The notes below the pieces were generated by a model. It saw only the letters and a list, made by a program, of their open reading frames with translations. It searched no databases and had not been told where the DNA came from. DNA of 64,000 bases, taken from Methanomicrobium sp. W14. GTDB taxonomy: Archaea > Halobacteriota > Methanomicrobia > Methanomicrobiales > Methanomicrobiaceae. Shown here one piece after another: positions 8,733-17,829 of the stretch. Location: NCBI RefSeq assembly GCF_017875315.1, contig NZ_JAGGMM010000002.1:620001-684000 (forward strand), written 5' to 3'. Numbering within the stretch: the first letter of the stretch is position 1; every line of letters begins with the position of its first letter. The translations under genes were made by a program, and so were the position numbers.

Positions 8733-10751
8733 ATGGTGAAAGTACTTCTTGTCGATGATGACCCGTCGCTTCTTGAAATCGGCAAAATATTTATCGAAAA
8801 AAACGGTGATTTTTCCGTTGATACAGCGTTGTCCGCAAAAGACGCTCTTGAAAAGCTTTCAGCCGGAAATTATCTGTCATATGATGCGGTCGTATCCGAC
8901 TATGAAATGCCGTCAAAGAACGGAGTAGACCTTCTGCGTGATATAAGAAGCGTAGGAAGTGAAATTCCGTTTTTGATTTTTACCGGAAAGGGAAGGGAGG
9001 AAATAGTTATTGAGGCCCTGGAATCGGGGGTTGATTATTATGTCCAGAAAGGGGGAGCTCCGGGTCCGCAGTTTGCGGAACTGACCTCAAAAATAAAAAA
9101 AGCTGTTGAAAAAAAGAAATCCGATGAGGATCATTTTCTTGACAGCCAGCGCCTGGAGGCCGTAAACAGAATTCTTGGAATGAAGGACTTTACGTTTGAA
9201 GATATTGTGCGCAATACTGTATCAGAGTCCGTGAGGCTTACAAAAAGTTCTTTCGGGTATGTCGTAATTTTTGACGGTTCAGACCATCCTAAGAATATAT
9301 TCTGCAATAAGGATGGGGATATTTCAAAAACAACTGTTTTGTCCTGCAATGAATGCTGCAAAGAGGGTAACACAGGATTTTTTGATAAACTTATAAGTTT
9401 TGGGTCATGCATGACCGTAAATGAGGCAGCGGATAGGGATGAAATTATTCTTCCTCTTTGCAGTGTGGGTTTTTCTTCAGTATTAAGGTATATGGGGATA
9501 CCTCTCTATGAAGATAAAAAAACCGTGATTTTTGTATGTGTTGCAAATAAAAGTGCTCCATATGATGACTCCGATAGAAGACAGCTTTACCTGCTCTTAA
9601 ACAGTATGTGGGCTGTTGCGGTCAGAAAGAAAACAGAGGAAGAGCTTATTGAAGCAAACAAAAAACTGGCCGATGCAAATGATATGTTAAAGAAAAGCCA
9701 GAAAAAACTATCTGAAAGCGAGGAAAGCCTGTCTCTTGCAATAGATGGTGCCGGGCTTGGAATATGGGATTCAGATATAGCGACAAGAAGGCAGGTGGTC
9801 AATGACAACTGGGCCGAAATGATTGGATACACCAGAGGCGAAGTCGACAATGTGCTGAATTTCTGGCGTGACAACGTCCACCCGGCTGACCTGCCCGCTG
9901 CCCTCAAATGCATTGATGACTACTCAAAAGGCCTGAGGGATAACTACAACGTTGAATTCAGGCTGCGTTGCAAAGACGGACGGTGGAAATGGATTGCGAG
10001 TACTGGAAAAATTTCCGCAAGAGGACCGGACAACAGGCCTTTGAGAATATCCGGTATACACAGGGATATAACTTACATTGTGAGAAGTGAAAAAAATCTT
10101 TCTGCAGCGAGAAAAAAACTGAAGATGCTTCTTGATATCATCAGGCGTGATGTAATGAATCAGGCTCTTTTGATATCTGAAAATTCAAAGCTCTTAAATT
10201 CTGCTTTTTCGCAGAACCCGGAGATGCAGGGGTACATATCTTCAATATCATGTTCGGCATCTGCTATAGAAAATCATCTGAAATTTGCATTTGAATATCT
10301 GGACGAAAGCCTGAATGAACCAGTCTGGCAGAATGCCTGTGACATGGTAGAAAGAATTGCAGAAGAGAAAAAATGTATTCCGGTAAAATGTGAAGAGAAT
10401 GTATCACGCCTGAATCTGCTTGTCGGGCCGCTTCTTTTTATCGTTTTCAGCAGTATTTTTGAAGACTCCTGCAAAAATTCAGAAAATGCTACGGCAATTC
10501 ACCTGGATTTTGAGGAATATGAAGGTTTTGGAAAACTAATCGTCAGTGAAAGCGGCGCCGTTATTCCTGATGATGAAAAAGAATTGATATTTAATAAAGG
10601 GTTCGATAAAAAAGAAGATTTCAGGCTATATTTTGCCCGCGAAATACTTTCTGCCTGCAGTATTGAAATCCGTGAAACCGGTGAGAACAAAAAAGGTGCA
10701 AAATTTGAAATAATTATCCCGGACGATCTATATTACATTGAACGCAACTGA
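8733..10751 (+). CDS. Receiver-GAF-PAS protein with degenerate histidine-kinase core
   Basis: A 672-residue cytoplasmic signalling protein. Order: receiver domain (1-125, acidic DDD at 8-10, phospho-accepting D56 in SDYEMP, T in FTGKG, K in VQKGG); a cysteine-containing GAF-like domain (about 150-300); coiled coil; a PAS domain (about 335-450, WRDNVHP and IHRDIT); then a kinase-like core. In that core the H-box position reads IIRRDVMNQ where the related kinase at 13.3-15.0 kb has ITRHDILNQ, and the N, G1 and G2 boxes are also lost. So it can probably be phosphorylated but not phosphorylate. No membrane segment. Its partner kinase is unknown. Confidence 0.85.
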   Translation: MVKVLLVDDDPSLLEIGKIFIEKNGDFSVDTALSAKDALEKLSAGNYLSYDAVVSDYEMPSKNGVDLLRDIRSVGSEIPFLIFTGKGREEIVIEALESGVDYYVQKGGAPGPQFAELTSKIKKAVEKKKSDEDHFLDSQRLEAVNRILGMKDFTFEDIVRNTVSESVRLTKSSFGYVVIFDGSDHPKNIFCNKDGDISKTTVLSCNECCKEGNTGFFDKLISFGSCMTVNEAADRDEIILPLCSVGFSSVLRYMGIPLYEDKKTVIFVCVANKSAPYDDSDRRQLYLLLNSMWAVAVRKKTEEELIEANKKLADANDMLKKSQKKLSESEESLSLAIDGAGLGIWDSDIATRRQVVNDNWAEMIGYTRGEVDNVLNFWRDNVHPADLPAALKCIDDYSKGLRDNYNVEFRLRCKDGRWKWIASTGKISARGPDNRPLRISGIHRDITYIVRSEKNLSAARKKLKMLLDIIRRDVMNQALLISENSKLLNSAFSQNPEMQGYISSISCSASAIENHLKFAFEYLDESLNEPVWQNACDMVERIAEEKKCIPVKCEENVSRLNLLVGPLLFIVFSSIFEDSCKNSENATAIHLDFEEYEGFGKLIVSESGAVIPDDEKELIFNKGFDKKEDFRLYFAREILSACSIEIRETGENKKGAKFEIIIPDDLYYIERN

Positions 10752-10804
10752 CAATATGTGAACGGATTTTTGGTCAGGTATTGTTTTACCTCAGACGGAT
10801 ATCC

Positions 10805-12634
10805 ATGAATTATAGTCTGCGTGAGATCTCAAGCGGTGTGTGGCATTTTACGGATATAAGCATAATCCTTACAATACTGGTTTTTCTGGCGGCTATAGGG
10901 CTTTTCGCATCCGAAAAGATAAGAACGGACGCAATAGCCATAATTGTTCTTCTTATTCTGGCGGTTGCCGGGATTGTCACTCCTTCTGAGGCGTTTTCAG
11001 GCTTTGCAAGCGAGGCCGTAGTTGCGGTAATCTCGGTGATGATAATATCGTATGGTATTACAAAAACCGGCGTTATGGTGCGCATAAGCAAAATAATCCT
11101 GAATTTTGCCGGGAAAGAAGAGAAGAAAGTTGTTGCGACGGTCTCTCTTTTTGAAGGGCTTATATCTTCGGTTCTGCAGAACATCGGTGCCGCGGCACTC
11201 TTTCTTCCCGCACTTATGCGCATCTCAAAAATTGCCGGGATACCATCGAAAAAACTTCTTCTTCCAATAGGTTATGCTGCAATTACGGGCGGAACGATTA
11301 CGATGATTGGGTCTGCGACTCTTATCATCGTAAACGACTATCTCGTTGCAGGAGGGTATGCACCATATTCCCTGTTTGACGTGACCCCTGTAGGAATAGC
11401 TCTTTTGATTGCGGGTATCGCTTATTTTTATTTTTTCGGAGATTACGTGCTTCCCAAAGGAAAAGACCCTGAAGGGACCGAACAGAAGGAGATAGCCGAT
11501 TCATGGCATATTGTTTCGACAATATTTTACCTTCGGGTTGTAGGTACAAGCAGCCTTATCGGACTTACCCGTGGTGATGCGAGGCTGACAGAAGAATTTA
11601 ATCTTCATCTTATTGCATTGTCAGAAAAAAGTGAAGTGCTGTATGCACCATGGATAAACACGAGGTTTGTAGACGGCCAGATCCTGGCTGTTCTGGGAAA
11701 GCGTGAAGATGCTGAAAGGTTTTCTGAAAAATTTGGTCTTCCTTTTGTCTCAGGGGGTATTTTGTCTGAATCTATGAGCAATGATATAGTTGGCTTTGCC
11801 GAGATAATTGTCAGGCCAAGGAGCAGCGCCATTGATAAAAGCATCCAGGAAATAAACTTCCGGAAAATCTACAGTATCGAACCTTTGATTCTCCTGAGCG
11901 GCCCTGATGAGGAGCATGTTGAGTTTTCCGAAAGACCGCTTAAAGCCGGGGATACGATTGTTGTGCACGGAAGATGGAGCAGAATTAAGACACTTTCGCA
12001 TGGGCACGATTTTCTGGTTGCGACACAGATAGAAGGTGAAACTTACCGTGAGACCAAGGTTAAGACAGCCGTTGCATGTTTTTTCCTTTCCATTGCCCTG
12101 AATTTTGCAGGTCTTTCCATTGCACTCTCTTTTCTTGCGGGAGCATTTGCAATGGTTGTTTTCGGTGTTATCTCTCTTGACGAAGCGTACCGTGCCGTAG
12201 AATGGAGAATAATTGTCCTGATTGGGGGTATTATGCCGCTTGGTTATGCAATGTCAAACAGTGGTGCAGCACAGTTAATTTCGGAGAATTTAATCGGAAT
12301 TTTTGACGGTCAGCTTGTTCTGATGCTTTTTGCCGCCGGAATTATCATGACGGTTTTTTCCCTTTCAATGTCTAATATTGCAGCTACTGTAGTCCTTATT
12401 CCCCTGTTCATATCAATTGCAGAGGCATCCGGCAACAGTCCCGGACCCATTGCTCTTCTTGGAGGAATATGCGCCTCGAATTCATTCATTCTCCCTACTC
12501 ACCAGGTGAATGCTCTTATAAAAACACCCGGAGGGTATAGAAATTCTGATTATGTGAAGGCAGGTCTTGGAATGACTCTTGTTTTTCTTGTGATATCAAC
12601 GGTCCTTGTATACGTAATATTCTGCCAGGTATAA
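10805..12634 (+). CDS. SLC13-family permease with two TrkA-C domains
   Basis: Integral membrane anion permease of the sodium/sulfate-dicarboxylate (SLC13) group, about 609 residues. Two blocks of hydrophobic helices (about 10-210 and 420-609) flank two soluble TrkA-C/RCK-C-like domains (around residues 235-300 and 320-400), the usual layout for prokaryotic members. GYAAITGGTITMIGS in the first half and SNIAATVVLIP in the second resemble substrate-binding loops. I prefer the ATG over a TTG eight codons upstream. Substrate cannot be told from sequence; sulfate or a dicarboxylate are possible. It stands alone and converges with a zinc-ribbon gene. Confidence 0.85.
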   Translation: MNYSLREISSGVWHFTDISIILTILVFLAAIGLFASEKIRTDAIAIIVLLILAVAGIVTPSEAFSGFASEAVVAVISVMIISYGITKTGVMVRISKIILNFAGKEEKKVVATVSLFEGLISSVLQNIGAAALFLPALMRISKIAGIPSKKLLLPIGYAAITGGTITMIGSATLIIVNDYLVAGGYAPYSLFDVTPVGIALLIAGIAYFYFFGDYVLPKGKDPEGTEQKEIADSWHIVSTIFYLRVVGTSSLIGLTRGDARLTEEFNLHLIALSEKSEVLYAPWINTRFVDGQILAVLGKREDAERFSEKFGLPFVSGGILSESMSNDIVGFAEIIVRPRSSAIDKSIQEINFRKIYSIEPLILLSGPDEEHVEFSERPLKAGDTIVVHGRWSRIKTLSHGHDFLVATQIEGETYRETKVKTAVACFFLSIALNFAGLSIALSFLAGAFAMVVFGVISLDEAYRAVEWRIIVLIGGIMPLGYAMSNSGAAQLISENLIGIFDGQLVLMLFAAGIIMTVFSLSMSNIAATVVLIPLFISIAEASGNSPGPIALLGGICASNSFILPTHQVNALIKTPGGYRNSDYVKAGLGMTLVFLVISTVLVYVIFCQV

Positions 12635-12644
12635 GAAAAATCCT

Positions 12645-12677
12645 TACTGCCCTTTAGGGGCAGGCAGTATGATTTTT
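12645..12677. terminator. Candidate terminator between convergent genes
   Basis: CTGCCC and GGGCAG form a 6-bp stem around TTTAG, and the outer TACTGCC/GGCAGTA can form an alternative, mutually exclusive stem. A T-run follows within ten bases. It lies just after the SLC13 permease stop. Confidence 0.45.
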
Positions 12678-12779
12678 GAAAAGAAGTTTTTATACAGCAA
12701 AGGTCACATGAATTTACTTATTGCGTGAAAAGAGATAATTTGTGAAGTCTGAAATTAAAATCCGGATGGAAACTGTCAG

Positions 12780-13193
12780 TTACAGACCAAATTCGGAAAT
12801 ATCAAGAATAATTCCTTTGATATCCGTATTTTTGGCTTCATTCATTATATCTTCGTTATCAGGGTCAGCCTCCCTGAAAAATGCGAGAGTTTCCCTGAAA
12901 ATGTCCCTGCATCTTTCGCATCCGCAGAATTCCAGGACCATTTCTCCCCTGAATAAAAGGCTATAGGCAAACATTTTGTCCGTAAATCCCATTTTTTCAA
13001 GAGTGCATGGTGAAATTTTTTCAGGCTCATGTTCCTTATTTTCGCCTGCTTTTTCTGTTTCAGTATGAATATGTGCGACTTCAGAACTTGTCTCAACGTA
13101 AAACGGCTGTCCGCAGTTCCAGCACCTGTCCATGTAAGGAGTACTCCTTTTGCCGCACTTGGAGCATATCTGATATTCGGGAAGCTCTTCCAT
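12780..13193 (-). CDS. Zinc-ribbon hypothetical protein
   Basis: A 137-residue protein of unknown function. The N-terminus has CSKC and CWNC knuckles (C-x2-C, 13 residues, C-x2-C), a zinc ribbon. A middle section rich in Glu and Lys (about 36-60) looks disordered. The C-terminal part has a second cysteine set, CGCERC, near residue 90. No signal peptide or membrane segment. The ATG has no clear SD and lies about 23 bases from the centre of a perfect palindrome over a TATA-like sequence, so it is probably leaderless and regulated. The histidine kinase lies downstream in the same direction. Confidence 0.7.
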   Translation of the reverse strand: MEELPEYQICSKCGKRSTPYMDRCWNCGQPFYVETSSEVAHIHTETEKAGENKEHEPEKISPCTLEKMGFTDKMFAYSLLFRGEMVLEFCGCERCRDIFRETLAFFREADPDNEDIMNEAKNTDIKGIILDISEFGL

Positions 13194-13204
13194 ATTAGTA
13201 ATAT

Positions 13205-13228
13205 CAACTTAAAATATAGTTTAAGTTG
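13205..13228 (-). promoter_or_regulatory. Palindrome over TATA-like element, zinc-ribbon gene promoter
   Basis: CAACTTAAA and TTTAAGTTG are perfect 9-bp arms around ATATAG. On the minus strand this includes ACTATATTTTAAG, placed where a TATA box for a leaderless start at 13193 would be. A dimeric repressor bound here would block TBP. Confidence 0.55.
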
Positions 13229-13294
13229 CGGTTTTATAACAGTCAGGTCCGGTATTTTTTATGCGCAAAATTGCACTGGTAATACACCGATTTA

Positions 13295-15013
13295 TTATGT
13301 CTTGAAATCTGTTTTAGGGATTTTAAGCTCAAATTCAGTTCCTTTGCCGGGGATTCCTGTCTCCTTTATCTCAATTCCTGTTATTGACAGTATTTCTTTT
13401 ACAAGATATAGACCGAAACCCTGGTTGCTCCCGTATCCTGCCCTGAATATCAGCTCTTTTTTCTCGTCGGGAATGCCTGACCCGTTATCAGAGTATATAA
13501 TTCTGAAATGGTCCTCCCTTTCGCGGTATGATACATTAATTTCTGTAACCCTGCCGGCGTGCATCAGGGTATTTCCTATAAGATTGCAGAATACCTTTTC
13601 GAGCATGGGGTCTGCGTAGATTTCAACTCCCGAAAGACTGGTGGTTACATTTACAGACGGCGGAACATTCTGGCTTGTTACGCACCTTTCAATAAGCTGC
13701 TCTATGTTCTGCCACTTAGGGGGTTTTCCACCCATGTCCTGATAGTCTTTGCTGAATTCAATCTGCTTCTGGATTGTTTTGACGGAGTTCTGTGCTTTTT
13801 CTATAAACACCGAAGAATCATTTATGTTCCCCTCTTCGCAGGCAAACTCCATGTTTGCAAGTGCGACCATAACCTGATTTAAAATATCATGCCTTGTTAT
13901 CGAAGACAGAAGGCTCAGTTTTTTGGAGGCTATGGCAAGGGCATTGTCATTTTTCTTTCTAAGAGTTATATCCCTTATAATTGTCTGTGCAACATCCGTA
14001 TTACTGTCAATTATGACTGAACGGATATCAACATCGATTACCGTGTTGTCATGGCATACAAATCTGCTTTCATAACAACAGCTCCCTTTTTTTTTCAGGA
14101 GACTGGTGTATTCTTCGTGTTTTGGCCATTCCGGGTGTAAAAAAAGGTCTGATACGTTAATCTGCCTGAGTTCTTCAAGCGGATAGCCTGTCATGGTGCA
14201 GGCCCTGTTGTTTGCATCATATATTTTTCCTTTTGCTGAAGATATGAAAATTGCATCCGTTGACTGCTGAAAGAGCTTTTTGTATCTTTCCTCGTTTATC
14301 CTGAGAACATTTTCCGCCTCTATCTTCTCAGAGATGTCTATCAGAGACAGAAGGGTTATGTAAAGTTCATTTATTGTGTGCACTGACGCGAGAGTGTAGT
14401 ATATCTGTCCGTTTTTATTAAGAATCCGGGCTTCGATTTTTTCGTTTTTTATTTCGGGGTCCAACGGGCCTGCACGGCTTGCTTTAATAATTCTGTCAAC
14501 GAAAAATCCCGTTTCAAAAATGTCGGTCCAGATTTTTCTTTTAAGCTCTTTTTTGCTGTACCCCGTAATATTTTCAAAGTCAGCATTACAGTGTATTACT
14601 TTGCCGTTTTTGTCTATAATTGCAGTGGCAGCCCCGGAGTTGTCAAGCAGACGCTGGTATTTGAGGCTGTCCTCCCTGTATGACTGGGCGATAACCGATG
14701 ATATCCCTGCAATTCCAATAAAAACAACTGAATTAAACAGGTTTTCGGATATTATGAGGGTATTTCCGTCTGTCAGAACGGTCGTTATGAAAATATACAG
14801 CATTACAATCAAAAGAGAAAAACTTACTCCTTTTTTTGGGTAGCACAGAGATGCGATGACTATCGGTATGTAAAACAGATTCAGGTAAATTATGTTGATA
14901 TCGTTTATTATGCAGAAAACTGCGGCAGCCAGCGCTGCAAATGAAGTGAAAGCAATTATCAGAGGATAATATTTTGTAATCTTTTTATTATTCGGAAGAT
15001 ATCCCTGTTCCAT
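13295..15013 (-). CDS. Membrane PAS-domain sensor histidine kinase
   Basis: A 572-residue sensor kinase. About four transmembrane helices fill residues 15-110, with little extracellular loop, so the signal is probably intramembrane or cytoplasmic. Two PAS domains follow (about 115-235 and 240-355). The kinase core is intact: H-box ITRHDILNQ near residue 375, N-box NLIGNT, G1 box DNGSGIP, G2 box GFGLYL. This is the archaeal HisKA-like class common in Methanomicrobiales. It resembles the C-terminal part of the receiver-PAS protein at 8.7-10.8 kb, which has lost these residues. No response regulator is adjacent. Confidence 0.88.
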   Translation of the reverse strand: MEQGYLPNNKKITKYYPLIIAFTSFAALAAAVFCIINDINIIYLNLFYIPIVIASLCYPKKGVSFSLLIVMLYIFITTVLTDGNTLIISENLFNSVVFIGIAGISSVIAQSYREDSLKYQRLLDNSGAATAIIDKNGKVIHCNADFENITGYSKKELKRKIWTDIFETGFFVDRIIKASRAGPLDPEIKNEKIEARILNKNGQIYYTLASVHTINELYITLLSLIDISEKIEAENVLRINEERYKKLFQQSTDAIFISSAKGKIYDANNRACTMTGYPLEELRQINVSDLFLHPEWPKHEEYTSLLKKKGSCCYESRFVCHDNTVIDVDIRSVIIDSNTDVAQTIIRDITLRKKNDNALAIASKKLSLLSSITRHDILNQVMVALANMEFACEEGNINDSSVFIEKAQNSVKTIQKQIEFSKDYQDMGGKPPKWQNIEQLIERCVTSQNVPPSVNVTTSLSGVEIYADPMLEKVFCNLIGNTLMHAGRVTEINVSYREREDHFRIIYSDNGSGIPDEKKELIFRAGYGSNQGFGLYLVKEILSITGIEIKETGIPGKGTEFELKIPKTDFKT

Positions 15014-15133
15014 CCGGCACCGCTTAAATAAAAAAGTTGAATTTGATCTTTTATAGTTCTAATATTAATCAACCGTGACAGAGAAAAATCTGTCTGTTGC
15101 AGTGAATGAACCTTTCTGCCCGGAAATATATCC

Positions 15134-16228
15134 TCATGCATCCCTGAAATCAGAGATTCTGCTTTGATATCCGTCTTTTTCAAAGGTTATATATGGCATG
15201 GCTCTTTTTTTTGGAATGTTCAGTTTTGAAAGGTCATTTGGGTTAAGAGTTTTATGTTTTCTTTCACCGCATATTTTAAGCGCCTTTTTTCTTCCTATTC
15301 CGGGAATCCGCATAAGTTCATATAGTCCTGCTGTGTTTATATCAGTCCTTCCCTTTGTTTCTGCGAGTTTTATTTTTGGATCGATATTTTCAAGAAGGTC
15401 GTTGTCATCCAGAACCTGATAAAATTCATCCGGGCTGAAATTGTATTTCCGTATAAGGTAATCGGTCTGGTACAGTCTGTTTGCTCTCCACTGCCGGGTA
15501 TTTTCCTTCAGTTCAAGAGGTGTGTTTTTCTGCGCCCTGAACGGAGAAAAATAGACTCTTGCAGGTTTTACTTTTCTGTAAAGACCCTTTATACATTCGA
15601 TAATTTCCTTGTCGCTTTCATCCGCCGCACCGACAACAACCTGTGTTGTGTGCCTGCCGGGTGCTTCTGATGCAATCCAGTCAAGCCTCTTTGAAATGTC
15701 GCATGTATAGTCCTTGACGCATGATATCTCTGACATATGCGATTTGGATGTGGTTTCAATATTCAGGCTGATTCTTGTCGCGATGTCAGCCGCTGCCCTG
15801 ATATCCGTCCGTGATGCACCAGGTAGAATTTTCAGGTGGATATACCCCCCAAATCCGCCTTTTCTTATTCTTTCACCTGTTTCAATTATGTCATGCATAA
15901 TAGAGTCCGTGTCTCCGAGAATGCCTGAACTTACAAAAATCCCGTCGTATACATTATCCCTGTTCTGTTTGAGAAAATATTCCGCAAGGTCTTTTGGTGA
16001 AACAGACGCAGGATTTTTATTCTTGCAGACCCTGCAGTAGGCGCAGTCATAAGCACACCCTCCGTGAATCAGCGTTTTTAAGATTCTGCATTTGTTGGAT
16101 TTGGAACTGTGATCTGTTTCAAGACTGTTTTTGGATATGCTTTCTGCGAGGCGTTCGTAACCGTCTTCTGTCTCATCAAAAACAGCATCCCTTTTCAGCT
16201 GCAGAAAAGATGACAGAAATTCAGACAT
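15134..16228 (-). CDS. Radical-SAM/helix-hairpin-helix protein (putative DNA repair or modification)
   Basis: A 364-residue radical-SAM protein. The cluster motif is CAYDCAYC (C-x3-C-x2-C) near residue 59, followed by another CRVC. A C-terminal helix-hairpin-helix is seen as LMRIPGIGRKKALKIC, a DNA-binding element. The arrangement matches the family annotated as a putative DNA modification/repair radical-SAM protein, often linked in genomes to a uracil-DNA-glycosylase-like partner; I see no such partner here. The start has AGGA five bases upstream. It is divergent from the phosphoribulokinase gene. Confidence 0.82.
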   Translation of the reverse strand: MSEFLSSFLQLKRDAVFDETEDGYERLAESISKNSLETDHSSKSNKCRILKTLIHGGCAYDCAYCRVCKNKNPASVSPKDLAEYFLKQNRDNVYDGIFVSSGILGDTDSIMHDIIETGERIRKGGFGGYIHLKILPGASRTDIRAAADIATRISLNIETTSKSHMSEISCVKDYTCDISKRLDWIASEAPGRHTTQVVVGAADESDKEIIECIKGLYRKVKPARVYFSPFRAQKNTPLELKENTRQWRANRLYQTDYLIRKYNFSPDEFYQVLDDNDLLENIDPKIKLAETKGRTDINTAGLYELMRIPGIGRKKALKICGERKHKTLNPNDLSKLNIPKKRAMPYITFEKDGYQSRISDFRDA

Positions 16229-16380
16229 AATTTCCTGTCTTGAGTTAATCGGTATTTAAAAAACTGCGTGCAGTGTGAAACTGTTATGTCACTCCCCCTG
16301 TTCCGGGTGGGACTGGCAGAATTTAATACAACAGGTGTCTATCTTTAATTATGCAGCCGGAGAAATCCAAAAATATTCAG

Positions 16381-16400
16381 GCTTATAGTTGCTTATAGTT
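16381..16400. repeat. Tandem 10-bp duplication GCTTATAGTT
   Basis: Two perfect head-to-tail copies of GCTTATAGTT, each with a weak TATA-like core, lie 29 bases upstream of the phosphoribulokinase start. They could be a duplicated promoter element or replication slippage. Confidence 0.5.
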
Positions 16401-16428
16401 CATGCATTTTTTTGCAGAGGAATGTTTT

Positions 16429-17418
16429 ATGGGGAAAAATTACAGTTTTATGGATATTATCTGCGAGTCGCCCTGCGTATTTACTATCGGAGTCGCAGGA
16501 GATTCAGGTTCCGGAAAAACCACTTTTACCGATTCTGTAAGAAAAATATTCGGTGAAGACCTTGTATCTACAATAACTCTTGATGATTATCATATCCTTG
16601 GGCGTGAAGAAAGAACAGCGCAGAACATTACCCCCCTGTCTTTTAAAGCGAATGACCTGGCACTCCTGGAAGAGCACGTCTTTATGCTGAAGTCAGGAAA
16701 GGCGATACAAAAGCCGGTATACAATCACAAATCAGGAAAACTGGACTCTCCGGTTTATTTTGAGCCTTCAAAGATCATCATATTTGAGGGCCTGCATTCT
16801 TTTTCAACGCCCGTTCTCCGGAGACTCATGGACTTCACGATATTTGTAAATCCCGACAAAAATGTCAAGTATGACTGGAAAATAAAAAGAGACGTCCAGG
16901 AAAGGGGATATGACAAAAATGATGTAATTTCAGAGCTTAAAATGCGCGAAGACGACTACGTAAAATATGTAGAACCCCAGGTTTCATATGCAAACGCGGT
17001 TGTTGAAATATCGGACTCCGTGTATGGCAAAAGGTTTCAGAATGCACGAAATGTCTACAGGGTCACTTTATCCCAGGAGAAGATGGACGAAACTGTGCGC
17101 AGGATCTCTCTCAACTTCAATATTTTTGCAATAAATTCACTTGACGACAGGGATTTCTGCATGGAATTTCGTCATTCGAAAAAATACGGAAAAAAATCCG
17201 GAGCATTGTCTCTTGACGGGGAATTTCAGTATGATGTCATCCGAAATCTTGAAAAAGGAATTTTGGAACAGTTAAATGCGAATGATATTCCGATATCCCC
17301 GGGGAAGCCGTATTTTAATGCGGTTGATCTTGTAAAACTTCTTCTTTCGTGGAGGATAATCAACAAACGAATGTCTATGGGTCCTAATGTGCCAGGAGCT
17401 GACAGGTGCAGACTGTGA
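16429..17418 (+). CDS. prk: Phosphoribulokinase, archaeal type
   Basis: Phosphorylates ribulose-5-phosphate to ribulose-1,5-bisphosphate. The Walker A motif GVAGDSGSGKTT lies near residues 24-35; TLDDYH carries the catalytic-base region; IIFEGLHSF is the Walker B-like strand. This matches methanogen phosphoribulokinases shown in Methanospirillum to work with archaeal RuBisCO in the reductive hexulose-phosphate pathway. I choose the ATG eight bases after AGAGG rather than one nine codons upstream; the result is 329 residues. No RuBisCO gene is in the window, but the HPS-RraA fusion at 54.3-55.6 kb supplies another step of the same pathway. Confidence 0.88.
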   Translation: MGKNYSFMDIICESPCVFTIGVAGDSGSGKTTFTDSVRKIFGEDLVSTITLDDYHILGREERTAQNITPLSFKANDLALLEEHVFMLKSGKAIQKPVYNHKSGKLDSPVYFEPSKIIIFEGLHSFSTPVLRRLMDFTIFVNPDKNVKYDWKIKRDVQERGYDKNDVISELKMREDDYVKYVEPQVSYANAVVEISDSVYGKRFQNARNVYRVTLSQEKMDETVRRISLNFNIFAINSLDDRDFCMEFRHSKKYGKKSGALSLDGEFQYDVIRNLEKGILEQLNANDIPISPGKPYFNAVDLVKLLLSWRIINKRMSMGPNVPGADRCRL

Positions 17419-17829
17419 CATGAACCTGTAAGTCCCATATTTTCGGGCACTGGTATTCCTGGAGCCTTCCGGCGGCTATTTTACATGCAGATTATAATTG
17501 CACCATTTTTATGGTGATTTTTCGTATCATTTCCTTTTGAAGCATTTTTGACATAGAATATATCTTTTGAAAACTGGCTTTTTCGTATTATTTGTCTTTC
17601 CCCGGATGCTCTTCTTGTAATATACTCAAAAGTTTCAGACATATTTCCTGAATTTGGTGAACAGATATATTGCACTTTTCCGCGTGCCGTGAAAGTTATA
17701 TTTATGCAATAAACAGGCAGACTGCATTGCCGTAGAAAAAAATATTAAAGAAACAGTTCAAAAGCCGGCATCACTATATTGAAATATTACCTAATTTGTA
17801 GATTAATAGTCGATAATGGTGTGAGACGT
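17419..17829. other. Non-coding gap upstream of sufC
   Basis: About 400 bases without a convincing gene. A 64-codon minus-strand frame is present but has no recognisable domain and no SD. A TATA-like CTATATTG lies some 55 bases before sufC, so this gap probably holds the suf promoter. Confidence 0.4.

Noticed and set aside
17481-17675. 64-codon minus-strand frame upstream of sufC
   Set aside because: No SD, no recognisable domain, irregular composition, and it lies where a promoter is expected.
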